A stretch of DNA of 64,000 bases from Nitrospira sp. (GTDB lineage Bacteria; Nitrospirota; Nitrospiria; Nitrospirales; Nitrospiraceae). The position numbers and the translations under genes are program-made. The stretch's first letter is position 1; each line of letters begins with the position of its first letter. Shown here piece after piece: positions 43,897 through 52,925 of the stretch. The stretch spans positions 2,687,501 through 2,751,500 of the forward strand of contig CP060499.1 of NCBI GenBank assembly GCA_024760525.1, in the 5' to 3' direction. Below the pieces are notes generated by a model. The model was given only the letters and a program-made list of their open reading frames with translations. It was not told the DNA's origin and did no database searches.

Positions 43897-44514
43897 TTAA
43901 TTCCGCAGGTTGAGCCGCCCTTTCGGCAGACTTTGGTAGCAGCCCTCTGAGAGATCCTGTTCGTGCTCCTGCAGACATTGCAAGATACGGCCATCACCGG
44001 GCTGTACGTCTCGGCAGACCCGCTTCACATCTTCGGCGCACGCCAGCTTATAGCCATCGGCTTCTTTCCAGCGCACCAGCTTCTGCCGCACGATCTGTTG
44101 ACAGGGAGCATCTAATCGTTTGAGGCGTTGCATCACGCACCGTCGCCGGTCTTCTCCAGAAAGGGAATCGGGACAGTACTGCTGGACCTCGGCCTCACAC
44201 TTCACTTCCGCGATTTGCCTGGCACGTCCGTCGAGTGGAACGGACAATCCGCCGAGAGTCGTCCCGGACCCGGACCCTGACCCTTCGCTTCCCGCCGCAC
44301 TTTCGCTCGGTTGAGCAGGTAGGCCGGGGATCGTCAAATCGAGTTCCGGCGCACGCGCCGCTTCGACTCGAGATGGCGCCGGTTGCGCCGACAAGAGCTC
44401 CTCCTTCGAGGGCAAATTCGCCCATACGATCGTCCAGACGAGGATCAATCCAACCACAGTGACGAGACTCGCGGTGGCCTTTCCGGACTGATCTTTAGTG
44501 CCGGTGGTCTTCAT
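43897..44514 (-). CDS. Membrane protein with Cys-rich (GLG1-like) repeats
   Basis: 205 residues from MKTTGTKDQ (start not certain; an alternative GTG lies at 44598). One TM helix (~16-38). After a Pro/Ala-rich linker, residues ~110-200 have regularly spaced cysteines (VKCEAEVQQYCPDSL, RRCVMQRLK, APCQQI, LACAEDVKRVC, LQCLQEHEQDLSEGC), as in Golgi GLG1-type Cys-rich repeats that occur in some bacteria. Probably periplasmic, disulfide-bonded. Function unknown. Confidence 0.6.
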   Translation of the reverse strand: MKTTGTKDQSGKATASLVTVVGLILVWTIVWANLPSKEELLSAQPAPSRVEAARAPELDLTIPGLPAQPSESAAGSEGSGSGSGTTLGGLSVPLDGRARQIAEVKCEAEVQQYCPDSLSGEDRRRCVMQRLKRLDAPCQQIVRQKLVRWKEADGYKLACAEDVKRVCRDVQPGDGRILQCLQEHEQDLSEGCYQSLPKGRLNLRN

Positions 44515-44640
44515 CGAGGAGAGGATAAAGTAAAGCTGTCGGAAAATCACCGAAAGAGAGGTTTTGCGCAAGGCCTCTCCTTCGGCCGACACAACCACGA
44601 TCGAGGAATGAGCTGAACAGTGTTGATTAGAGCGGCAGAA

Positions 44641-45654
44641 CTAGTTTTCGGGGGTTTCGACGATGTGATTTTCGAACCTGGTACAGCCTTCCGCAAGGAG
44701 TCTGTTAGTCAACATCTCGCCCGGCCATTCAATGGGCAGATCGGCCGTAAAGACCCAGACATCCGGGGACGTCCACACCGGGCCGTGTTCTTCCGGAAGC
44801 TCGGGATCGAACAGGTCGGTCCACACCGGCATGTAGACCCCGTTTCCACATTGCGTATGCAGATGCACGATGGTGCGTGACCGTACAAGCGGGTCCAGTT
44901 CTCTCCACACGGCGGCGGTCTCATCGGCCAGGTGATGCAGACGTACCGCGTTCTGCGCATCGAACATGGCGTATGCCGCGTAAACAGGCACCTCGATCGT
45001 GTCCGGCGCGCAAGCCAACTCCGGACATTGCTTCACCAGTCCCTCCAGAATTTCACGGCGCTGACTGTCCTCCCAGGAATCAGGTAAACCAGGGTCCGGG
45101 GCTCCGATCAGTTCGAACAAAAGAAACGCGGTGTTTTCAACGGGAGGAAGCAGCCGCGCCGCCACCGATTGCGCGCGCCGTGAATCCGCAACCGTCACCA
45201 AGTGATCATGGAACATTTGAAGATTCAACATCTCGAGTGTCGCATCGGTCAAGAGTCGCGACTCGACACGAACGACCGTTCCAGTAGGCAGCTGCAAATA
45301 ACGGTGCAGCAAGTCGGCTGTGGCGATCGGGTCGATTTTGAGTTTCAGAGGAGCGGTCAAATTCGCCTGCAGGGGAAGTTCGAGCGCCGCGATCGTGGCA
45401 TAGGTCGGCTTTTCATCGTTCGGCCCATCCAGAAGCAACGTGCAACTCGCTTCGGCCACGAGGTCGAACAGCCATTCCGCCATTTCCTCGTCGAGCGCCG
45501 CAAGGACGGTCAAGAGATCGTGCTCCCGCCCCTGTTCAAGAAACGCCTGCAGAGTGTCGATCGCATCATCGGTGTCGCCGTGATCGTGGCGACGGGCATT
45601 GATGAGATGAATGAGATCGCGTGTGAGTGGATCAGGGCGAGACCACGCTAGCAT
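44641..45654 (-). CDS. Protein of unknown function
   Basis: 337 residues, soluble, no signal peptide, near-neutral. Helical first third with acidic clusters (LEQGREHDLLTVLAALDEEMAEWLFDLVAE); the centre and the end appear mixed alpha/beta, with a C-terminal GPVWTSPDVWVFTADLPIEWPGEML region. No motif or family recognised. Predicted to be cytoplasmic. Confidence 0.5.
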   Translation of the reverse strand: MLAWSRPDPLTRDLIHLINARRHDHGDTDDAIDTLQAFLEQGREHDLLTVLAALDEEMAEWLFDLVAEASCTLLLDGPNDEKPTYATIAALELPLQANLTAPLKLKIDPIATADLLHRYLQLPTGTVVRVESRLLTDATLEMLNLQMFHDHLVTVADSRRAQSVAARLLPPVENTAFLLFELIGAPDPGLPDSWEDSQRREILEGLVKQCPELACAPDTIEVPVYAAYAMFDAQNAVRLHHLADETAAVWRELDPLVRSRTIVHLHTQCGNGVYMPVWTDLFDPELPEEHGPVWTSPDVWVFTADLPIEWPGEMLTNRLLAEGCTRFENHIVETPEN

Positions 45655-45784
45655 TTCCGCTCCCTACGATATGAGCCATGCGTGATGACTCGACGACTCA
45701 AAATGCATGTTGCCAAACTTTTCTGGCCCGCGCAAGCGTCAAAACGATTATCCACGATGCAGTGGCGCATGGCCGTCGACTCTC

Positions 45785-46198
45785 CTACTCCCCGATGATT
45801 TTCACGAGAACCCGCTTGCGCCGACGGCCGTCGAACTCGCCGTAAAAAATCTGTTCCCATGGACCGAAGTCGAGTTTGCCCTCGGTGATCGCGACCACGA
45901 CCTCCCGACCCATCACTTGCCGCTTCACATGGGCATCCCCGTTGTCTTCCCCTGTGTCGTTATGCCGGTAGCGAGCTTCCTGAGGAGCCAGCCGTTCCAA
46001 AAACTCGTCGTAGTCCTGCAACAGACCCGGCTCATCGTCGTTGATGTACACACTCGCCGTGATATGCATGGCATTGACCAGAACCAGTCCCTCCCGTATC
46101 CCGCTCTTCCTCACCAATCCCTCGATATGTGGCGTGATATTGAGGTAGGCCCGTCTGGTCTTCGTCTCAAACCACAGTTCTTCGCGGTAGGATTTCAT
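45785..46198 (-). CDS. yjbQ: YjbQ / UPF0047 protein
   Basis: 137 residues from the ATG at 46198, the standard length. MHITASVYINDDE, the YRHNDTGEDNGDAHVKRQVMG His-rich core and the TEGKLDFGPWEQIFYGEFDGRRRKRVLVKIIGE end are diagnostic. YjbQ proteins have been given a thiamine-phosphate-synthase-like activity in vitro, but the physiological role remains open. Divergent from nrdJ with a 117-base gap. Confidence 0.93.
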   Translation of the reverse strand: MKSYREELWFETKTRRAYLNITPHIEGLVRKSGIREGLVLVNAMHITASVYINDDEPGLLQDYDEFLERLAPQEARYRHNDTGEDNGDAHVKRQVMGREVVVAITEGKLDFGPWEQIFYGEFDGRRRKRVLVKIIGE

Positions 46199-46296
46199 GG
46201 TCGGGGATCGAGGCATTGTGCCTGCCGCCTCACCGGACATGCAAGAGGCACCGGCGATTCCTCTCCCACCGCATGCCTTGCCGCAAAAGAAGAGGA

Positions 46297-46302
46297 TATA
46301 AT
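46297..46302 (+). promoter_or_regulatory. TATAAT -10-like box 13 bases ahead of the nrdJ start
   Basis: A perfect TATAAT is followed by the ATG 13 bases later, which would give a nearly leaderless mRNA if used. No good -35 is found at 17 bases. May be fortuitous. Confidence 0.25.
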
Positions 46303-46315
46303 ATTGATCAACTCT

Positions 46316-48046
46316 ATGATCACTCCTCGACAACCACCGCACCTTTCGGCCAACGCACTAACCGTCTTGCGCCAACGTTACTTGGCGAAGAACGAAAAAG
46401 GGATCGTGATTGAATCACCCCTTCACATGTTCCGTCGTGTGGCCGACGACATCGCCTCTGTCGAACCGCGAGCACGACGTCGCTTGCTCGCTCGCCAATT
46501 TTATGATGTGATGGCCTCACTCCTATTCCTTCCGAATTCACCCACCTTGATGAACGCCGGACGGCCGCTTCAACAGCTCTCCGCCTGCTTTGTCTTACCT
46601 GTGGACGATTCGCTGGAATCCATCTTCGATACCGTCAAGCATCAGGCGCTCATCCATCAGTCTGGTGGAGGAACCGGATTTTCCTTCAGCCATATCCGCC
46701 CTCACGCCGACCGGGTCGCGACCACCAGCGGACTCGCATCAGGCCCTATCTCCTTCATGCGCGTGTTTAACATGTCCACCGATGTCATCAAACAAGGAGG
46801 CACGAGGCGGGGCGCCAACATGGGGATCCTGAGGGTCGACCACCCCGATATCCTGGACTTCATCACGTTGAAGCAGCAACCGAGTGAAATGACGAACTTC
46901 AACCTCTCGGTCGGTCTCACGGATCGATTCATGCGAGCGGTACACCGAGGCCAGTCTTATGCCTTGATCAACCCACGCACTGCGAAACCGGTTCGGCGTC
47001 TCCCCGCCCGGGCGGTCTTCGACCAACTCACAGAGGCGGCCTGGCGATCCGGCGAACCAGGCGTTCTGTTTCTCGACACCATCAACCGGGCAAATCCCAC
47101 GCCTCATCTCGGTCAAATCGAAGCCACCAACCCCTGCGGTGAACAACCGCTGCTTGCCTATGAATCCTGTACGCTCGGCTCGATCAACGTCGCCCGCCTC
47201 CTCACGGCACAGCGCGATAGAGTCGCCATTGACTATGAGCGGCTGGCAGCCATCATTCCGCTGACAGTTCGGTTTCTCGATAACGTGCTCGATCGAACTC
47301 TCTTCCCTCTCACCTCGATTGAACGTCATACCAAACGGACCAGAAAGATCGGTCTCGGCATCATGGGCTTCGCCGATGTCTTGATTCGGCTCGGTATTCC
47401 GTACGACACCGACGAAGCCTTGCAAGTCGCCGATCAGTTGATGGGATTTATCCGATTCCATGCACACGAAGCATCTCGCCGACTCGCGCAGGAACGGGGA
47501 ACGTTCCCAGCGTACAAAGGTAGCCGGCTCGCATCCAAGGAGTCTCGACTGCGCAACGCCACCGTCACGACGATCGCCCCCACCGGCACCATCAGCATTC
47601 TGGCCGATTGCTCCGCCGGAATCGAGCCGCTGTACGGCATCAACGTCGTTCACACCATCATGGAAGATATTCGCCTTGAACGTCTCCATCCCGAATTCCT
47701 CAAGCAGGCCAAATCTAGAAGACTACCTCTCGCTGAATTGCGTCAGGAGATCGGTCGTCACGAATCCATTCAGCACCTCTCCCGGATTCCAACCGACCTT
47801 CGTCGGCTGTTTGTGACGGCCCACGATATCGCCCCCGATCACCATGTTCGGATGCAAGCGGTTTTTCAACGGCACAGCGACAGCGGCGTGTCGAAGACGA
47901 TCAACCTGCCTCCCACGGCAACAACGAAAGAGGTGGCCGCCGCGTTCCTGCTGGCCCATGAGCTTGGGTGCAAAGGAGTGACCGTGTATCGATCCGGCAG
48001 TCGAGAGCATCAGGTACTCTCTTGTTCGCACGTGCAATCCTGCTGA
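46316..48046 (+). CDS. nrdJ: Class II (adenosylcobalamin) ribonucleotide reductase
   Basis: 576 residues from the ATG at 46316; 200 codons of open frame upstream are antisense to yjbQ. Signatures: QLSACFVLPVDDSLESIF (first redox Cys), KQGGTRRGANMGILRVDHPDI, NPCGEQPLLAYESCTLGSIN (active-site N-C-E with the second redox Cys), and IAPTGTISILADCSAGIEPLY. C-terminal cysteines (LSCSHVQSC) can serve in thioredoxin transfer. There is no ATP-cone domain, so dATP inhibition is probably absent. Makes deoxyribonucleotides without oxygen and needs B12. Confidence 0.93.
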   Translation: MITPRQPPHLSANALTVLRQRYLAKNEKGIVIESPLHMFRRVADDIASVEPRARRRLLARQFYDVMASLLFLPNSPTLMNAGRPLQQLSACFVLPVDDSLESIFDTVKHQALIHQSGGGTGFSFSHIRPHADRVATTSGLASGPISFMRVFNMSTDVIKQGGTRRGANMGILRVDHPDILDFITLKQQPSEMTNFNLSVGLTDRFMRAVHRGQSYALINPRTAKPVRRLPARAVFDQLTEAAWRSGEPGVLFLDTINRANPTPHLGQIEATNPCGEQPLLAYESCTLGSINVARLLTAQRDRVAIDYERLAAIIPLTVRFLDNVLDRTLFPLTSIERHTKRTRKIGLGIMGFADVLIRLGIPYDTDEALQVADQLMGFIRFHAHEASRRLAQERGTFPAYKGSRLASKESRLRNATVTTIAPTGTISILADCSAGIEPLYGINVVHTIMEDIRLERLHPEFLKQAKSRRLPLAELRQEIGRHESIQHLSRIPTDLRRLFVTAHDIAPDHHVRMQAVFQRHSDSGVSKTINLPPTATTKEVAAAFLLAHELGCKGVTVYRSGSREHQVLSCSHVQSC

Positions 48047-48165
48047 GTCTGAATCCGCACCTGGATTGGCGCTGCTGAATATTCGCACAAAATTGACAGC
48101 CTATACGCTTGGTGATAAGTACTTTTTCAGATTGTACGATGCTGTCCGCTAGAGGGAGGTGCTCG

Positions 48166-48924
48166 ATGTTCGCTATTGCTGGAGGCCCATCATTGGCCGG
48201 CAGTCCTCTGACTTGGAACCTATTCTTTGCTCGTCAGCCTGAGCCCGATTTGGAGTTCACTGAAGAGGAATTGGAGCAGACAACCACGATTCGATCGTCA
48301 TCGCCTATGAAACCACCCAAGCAATCGGGTGGGCGTCCCCTTCTATGGGTACTCTTGTTGGTGCTGATCGGCGGCGGCGCCTACGTCGCAATGGAGCCGG
48401 AGATGATCATGGACTACATCAGTCCGCTCCTCGGCGAATCACCGGAGCCTCAACCGCAACCGCCTGTCGCTCGAAAACCGGCGCCCGTTGCTCCAGCCGC
48501 TCAGCCTAAAGCCGTCACTCCGCCTCCTGCCATGGCACCAGTCGAGGCACCACAATCAGCAATACCGGCACCGGCTCCCGTTCCCATGCCGCCTTCTGCT
48601 CCACCTATGCCGACGGCTTCCGCTCCCGCACCGGTAACGCCGTCTCCTACGCCGGCGCCTGCCGCTCCCGTCAACGCTTCACCGGCTCCCCTGTTCAGCG
48701 AAGGGCAGCGAGTATTCGTCCTGCCGAATCCCAGCGCTCCCGGTGAGAAAGTCGTTCTTCATCAGGACGCAGAGGGGACAAGGCCCGGACCGGCCATTCC
48801 GCCGAGAACCGTGCTCACAATTCTTGACGGGGATCTGCAGGGTGACGGATGGGTGTACTCCGTTCGCAGTGACTTCGGCACCAAGGGGTGGTTGGCCGAG
48901 CACCAGCTCAAATTGAAACCCTGA
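48166..48924 (+). CDS. Membrane protein with Pro/Ala-rich linker and SH3-like domain
   Basis: 252 residues from the ATG at 48166 (GGGAGGT ahead). A ~45-residue N-terminal cytoplasmic part, one TM (WVLLLVLIGGGAYVAME, ~60-76), then ~100 residues of Pro/Ala/Val repeats, then a small beta domain with LFSEGQRVFVLPNP...TILDGDLQGDGWVYSVRSDFGTKGWL, like bacterial SH3b domains. Periplasmic, perhaps a cell-wall-binding type. No partner identified. Confidence 0.6.
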   Translation: MFAIAGGPSLAGSPLTWNLFFARQPEPDLEFTEEELEQTTTIRSSSPMKPPKQSGGRPLLWVLLLVLIGGGAYVAMEPEMIMDYISPLLGESPEPQPQPPVARKPAPVAPAAQPKAVTPPPAMAPVEAPQSAIPAPAPVPMPPSAPPMPTASAPAPVTPSPTPAPAAPVNASPAPLFSEGQRVFVLPNPSAPGEKVVLHQDAEGTRPGPAIPPRTVLTILDGDLQGDGWVYSVRSDFGTKGWLAEHQLKLKP

Positions 48925-49044
48925 TCGTCCGTACCACACACGTCATGCACAGAGGGTGGTGATCGCATCTCCATCCTCTGTGCTATAATGCCGCCCGTCC
49001 ACGCCTCCATCAAACAGGTGGTCCATCTCAATTCTCAGGAACCC

Positions 49045-49728
49045 ATGCGCGCGGTGATCTTTGATTTCGACGGTGTCATCGCCGACACCGAGCCCCTCCA
49101 CTTCGAAGGGCTGCGCCGGACGCTTGCGGATATCCAGATCGTCTTGACGGAGAAAGACTATTACGCCGACTACCTCGGCTTCGACGATCGCGGATGTATT
49201 CGGGAGGCGCTACGGGTCAATCACCGCCAAATCTCGGCCCCGCTTGTGGAAGATCTGATGGCCAAGAAGGCTGTCGCTTATTTAGCCTCGATCAAAGACC
49301 ATCTGGTGATTTTCCCGGGCGTGAGAGAGTTCGTCGAGGAGGCTGCGGCCGCGTATCCCATAGCGATCGCCTCGGGGGCGTTGCGCGCCGAGATCGAGCT
49401 GGTGCTGGAACGAATCGGCATCCGCAAAGCATTTTGTCATATTACAAGCGCCGAGGATGTGACGAACGGCAAGCCGGACCCTGAACCGTTCCTGCATGCG
49501 CTGGCCGGATTGAACCGGCATCATTCGTCCGCACCGATGGCATCCGCCTCGTGCTTAGTCATAGAAGATTCCCGTCCCGGCATCCGGGCCGCAAAATCGG
49601 CGGGAATGAAGGTCTTGGCGGTGACCAATACACACACCGTGCAAGACCTGCACGAAGCCGATGCCATCAGCTATAGTTTGAGTGAGACACGGCTCGCGGA
49701 CTTGCGGGCCCGCTTGTGGCCGATATAA
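49045..49728 (+). CDS. HAD-superfamily phosphatase (beta-phosphoglucomutase-like)
   Basis: 227 residues from MRAVIFDFDGVIADTEPLH, with AGGA ahead. Nucleophile Asp7 and acid/base Asp9, helical cap, IASGAL motif II, Lys in NGKPDPEPF and VIEDSRPGIRAAKSAG motif IV. Subclass I cap. Substrate not deducible. Ends 13 bases before the BtuF-like gene. Confidence 0.85.
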   Translation: MRAVIFDFDGVIADTEPLHFEGLRRTLADIQIVLTEKDYYADYLGFDDRGCIREALRVNHRQISAPLVEDLMAKKAVAYLASIKDHLVIFPGVREFVEEAAAAYPIAIASGALRAEIELVLERIGIRKAFCHITSAEDVTNGKPDPEPFLHALAGLNRHHSSAPMASASCLVIEDSRPGIRAAKSAGMKVLAVTNTHTVQDLHEADAISYSLSETRLADLRARLWPI

Positions 49729-49741
49729 CCTCGACACCATC

Positions 49742-50683
49742 ATGAGAATCTGCTCACTTGTGCCCGGAGCCACAGAGGTGATCGCCGCCCTCGGTTTGGC
49801 CGATCAGCTCGTCGGTATCAGCCATGAATGTGATTTTCCTCACTCAGTTCGAGATGTTCCGGTGATGATCGATCCGCTGGTCGAGGCGCACCGGACAACA
49901 AGCCAGGCCATCGATCAGCGGGTCAAGGAACTGGTGGCTGCAGGAAGCCCGCTCTATCGACTGAACGAGGAGGCGTTCCATCAGGCTCAACCCGATCTGA
50001 TTCTCACACAAGACCTGTGTCACGTCTGCGCCGTGACGCCCGACCAACTCACACACGCCATCCAGTCGCTTCAACACCGACCCCACGTGCTGACGCTGGG
50101 CCCGACGACGTTGGAAGAGATGATCCATGATATTGAACGGATCGCCGGGGCCTCAGGGTGTCCCGCCGAGGGACTGGCGCTTGCAAACGGCCTTCGTCAA
50201 CGATTGAACCGCGTGCACGGACAAATGAGTGCGATTCGCTCGCGTCCCCGCGTGGTGTGCCTGGAGTGGCTGGATCCTCTGTACGTCGCGGGTCATTGGG
50301 TGCCGGAGATGGTCGACTTGGCTGGTGGCTTCAATGTCCTTGGGTCTAAAGATGCTCCTTCCTACGAAACCTCCTGGCGCGCGGTGGAAGCCGCACAAGC
50401 CGACGTGATCATCGTGATGCCTTGCGGCTATTCCGTCGATCGGACCGTCAACGAACTCATGCAGACCGGGCAGCTTCGGGACGCATGGCGACGCGCGTGT
50501 GACCACTGGCCGAATGTGTACGTCGTCGATGCGGCATCGTATTTCAGCCGCCCCGGCCCTCGACTTGTGGATGGCGTGGAGCTGCTCGCTGCAATTCTGC
50601 ACCCGGATCCTGATCATCGCGTGGACTCAGCAAAAGCGATCAAGCTTGAGACCGACATACTCGCCGGGGGCTGCACATCATGA
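49742..50683 (+). CDS. BtuF-like cobalamin-binding-fold protein, cytosolic
   Basis: 313 residues from the ATG at 49742 (MRICSLVPGATEVIAALGL...LVGISHECDFP). TroA/BtuF-type substrate-binding fold: SLVPGATE...AALGL and a helical backbone between lobes. It has no signal peptide, so unlike BtuF or FhuD it should stay in the cytoplasm; such ABC-binding-fold proteins are common in this arrangement. A corrinoid link is suggestive given the class II RNR in the window. Overlaps hpnD by four bases. Confidence 0.75.
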   Translation: MRICSLVPGATEVIAALGLADQLVGISHECDFPHSVRDVPVMIDPLVEAHRTTSQAIDQRVKELVAAGSPLYRLNEEAFHQAQPDLILTQDLCHVCAVTPDQLTHAIQSLQHRPHVLTLGPTTLEEMIHDIERIAGASGCPAEGLALANGLRQRLNRVHGQMSAIRSRPRVVCLEWLDPLYVAGHWVPEMVDLAGGFNVLGSKDAPSYETSWRAVEAAQADVIIVMPCGYSVDRTVNELMQTGQLRDAWRRACDHWPNVYVVDAASYFSRPGPRLVDGVELLAAILHPDPDHRVDSAKAIKLETDILAGGCTS

Positions 50684-51540
50684 CGGTCAGGGAAGCGCAG
50701 GCCTATTGCACGGCCTACACGAAGAAAAGCGGCAGCAACTTTTTCTATTCGTTTCTGTTCCTTCCCAAAGCGAAACGTGAGGCCATGTATACGGTCTATG
50801 CCTTCTGTAAGGCTGTCGACAGCGCCGTCGATGAACCGGCCGCCGGCAGCAACCCGAAAGACGAACTGAAGCGTTGGCGGAACGAGCTTGACGCCGTATA
50901 TTCGGGCACTCCGACCGACCCGATCATGGTCAGTCTGGCCCATCATGTGAAGACGATGGGGATTCCCAAAGCGTACTTTGAAGAGTTGATCAAAGGCGTC
51001 GAGATGGATCTCTTCAACAATCGCTACGTCACGTTCGACGAGTTGTCCCTCTATTGTTACCGCGTCGCCTCCGTCGTAGGGCTCATTTGCTTGCATGTAT
51101 TCGGCGTCACGTCCGCCCGCGCGCAGGACTATGCGGTGGCACTCGGCATGGCCTTCCAAATGACGAATATCCTTCGTGATGTGGGCACCGATGCCGCCGA
51201 CGGCCGGATTTACCTGCCGTTGGAGGACTTGCGAAAATGGAACTACCCTGAAAAGGCCATGCTGAATCGAAACGATTCCCCGGAATTCCGGGCGTTGATG
51301 GAGTATGAAGCCTCCCGAGCTCACCACTATTATAAAAAAGCCGATGCGGCCCTCATGGGCCTGCCGCCTTCCGAACGCCGGGCGCTGACGGTTGCGGAAA
51401 TCATGCGCGGCATTTACAGCCGGATTCTGGAACAAATCGAACAGTCGAACTATCAGGTCTTTGGACCTCGGCTCAGTCTCACCACGACCCAGCGGGTGGT
51501 CATCGCCTTACGGATTTGGTTCCGTTCCCGGTTCTCGTGA
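50680..51540 (+). CDS. hpnD: Presqualene diphosphate synthase
   Basis: 286 residues. Squalene/phytoene synthase family: FYSFLFLPKAKREAMYTVYAFCKAVDSAVDE (first Asp-rich motif) and TNILRDVGTDAADGRIYLPLEDL (second). Length and neighbours (hpnE next) point to HpnD, which converts farnesyl diphosphate to presqualene diphosphate for hopanoids. hpnC and the squalene-hopene cyclase are not in this window. Starts four bases inside the BtuF-like gene. Confidence 0.88.
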   Translation: MTVREAQAYCTAYTKKSGSNFFYSFLFLPKAKREAMYTVYAFCKAVDSAVDEPAAGSNPKDELKRWRNELDAVYSGTPTDPIMVSLAHHVKTMGIPKAYFEELIKGVEMDLFNNRYVTFDELSLYCYRVASVVGLICLHVFGVTSARAQDYAVALGMAFQMTNILRDVGTDAADGRIYLPLEDLRKWNYPEKAMLNRNDSPEFRALMEYEASRAHHYYKKADAALMGLPPSERRALTVAEIMRGIYSRILEQIEQSNYQVFGPRLSLTTTQRVVIALRIWFRSRFS

Positions 51541-52853
51541 CCGCTCCATCCTCACACACGGTGCTCATTCTCGGCGCAGGTCTGGCCGGCCTCACGACGG
51601 CGTACCATCTGCATCAACACGGCTATCACGTGACCCTGCTCGATCATCCGGACTGGCTCGATGGATTCCGGACCAATGCATCCGAAGCCGCGCCGATTCT
51701 GCTTGGATGCCACCGGGAAACCAGGCGTATTCTTGACACCCTGGAGAAGGACCGCGCTTCGGAGGCGGACCGCACCATCCCTCTCGAATTTCGCCTGCCG
51801 GATGGGCGCGTTGTTCCCTATCAGTCCGCCCGTCTTCCCGGAGCCTTCCAATGGATGATGAGTCTCTTCAGTTTCCACGGTCTTGCCTGGCAGGATCGGT
51901 GGAGACTCTTCTCGCACGTCGAACAAATTTGGGAACAAGCACACACGCTCCCGGCAGACTTGGAGAACCGGACCGCAGACGAGTGGTTGACGGCAACCGG
52001 GCAGAGCCCCGAAGCACGAGAGCGGATTTGGGACCCGCTCGCTCGATGGTTGACCGGCAATACGCTGGCACGTCTCTCCGCCGCAACGTTCGTCCAGTTG
52101 CTTTCAACCGTATTTCTCAGCGACGCATCGGACGCCAGACTCACACACCTCTCCGGATCCGTCGGCCACCGGTTCATCGCACCGATGAAACAGGTACTCC
52201 AGCAAAACAATGCGCAGATTCTTCCCCTCGCACATCGGCCGCACCTCCGGTTTGGGCAGAACGGAGTGAGCGACATCCGGCTCCACGACGGCGCAACGCT
52301 GCAGGCGCAATGGTACATCGTCGCGCTTTCATACCGGCACCTGCTTGCTCTTTTGCCGGATCGACTGCTGACGCGCTACGCCTACTTTGCGCAAGTAACC
52401 GAACTGAACAGCCTGAGCGAGATCGTCGTCCAACTGACCTCCCGGGCAACCGTCCAATCTCCTCGACTGCTCTTGCTACCGGGCCGACCATTTCAACAGC
52501 TCACCGCAACATCCTTCACGGCCGGCGAAATCCGTTATCGGCTGTCCGCCGTCGAAAGCCCCCTTACAGAATGGGATTCCGATCAGTTAGTCGAGGCAGC
52601 GATCACCGAGCTTGGCCTGTTGTTCCCTACCCTGACCAAGGAAAACCTGACATCCCGGGAAATCTTTCGCGAGCGCCACGCCGCCCTGCTGCTCGCGCCT
52701 GGAGCGGCACGGCTCAGGCCGCTTCAACAAAGCCCGATCCAAAATCTGCTGGTCGCAGGAGCCTGGACCGACACCGGATGGCCCGCCAATCTGGAGAGCA
52801 GTGTCGTCAGCGCCCGGCGCTGTGCGGAGATCATTGCCGGCCACACGACGTGA
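51537..52853 (+). CDS. hpnE: Hydroxysqualene dehydroxylase
   Basis: 438 residues from the GTG at 51537, which shares GTGA with the hpnD stop; a TTG at 51516 would overlap further. FAD-binding GxGxxG in LILGAGLAGLTTAYHLHQHGYHVTLLDHP. Family of amine-oxidase-like flavoproteins; terminal GAWTDTGWPANLESSVVSARR completes the FAD site. With HpnC and HpnD it makes squalene. It ends the HAD/BtuF-like/hpnD/hpnE group. Confidence 0.88.
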   Translation: MTAPSSHTVLILGAGLAGLTTAYHLHQHGYHVTLLDHPDWLDGFRTNASEAAPILLGCHRETRRILDTLEKDRASEADRTIPLEFRLPDGRVVPYQSARLPGAFQWMMSLFSFHGLAWQDRWRLFSHVEQIWEQAHTLPADLENRTADEWLTATGQSPEARERIWDPLARWLTGNTLARLSAATFVQLLSTVFLSDASDARLTHLSGSVGHRFIAPMKQVLQQNNAQILPLAHRPHLRFGQNGVSDIRLHDGATLQAQWYIVALSYRHLLALLPDRLLTRYAYFAQVTELNSLSEIVVQLTSRATVQSPRLLLLPGRPFQQLTATSFTAGEIRYRLSAVESPLTEWDSDQLVEAAITELGLLFPTLTKENLTSREIFRERHAALLLAPGAARLRPLQQSPIQNLLVAGAWTDTGWPANLESSVVSARRCAEIIAGHTT

Positions 52854-52925
52854 TCAGAGGGGGGAGTTGGATGGCATGAGGAGCCAATGATTGGGGGGCC
52901 TTTTTTGCAGAGAAAACCTACCGAA

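Noticed and set aside
45707..46315. 200-codon extension of nrdJ
   Set aside because: Antisense to yjbQ and not protein-like; the family begins near the ATG at 46316.
46199..46315. Cobalamin riboswitch ahead of nrdJ
   Set aside because: The gap is only 117 bases and lacks a B12-box-like element.
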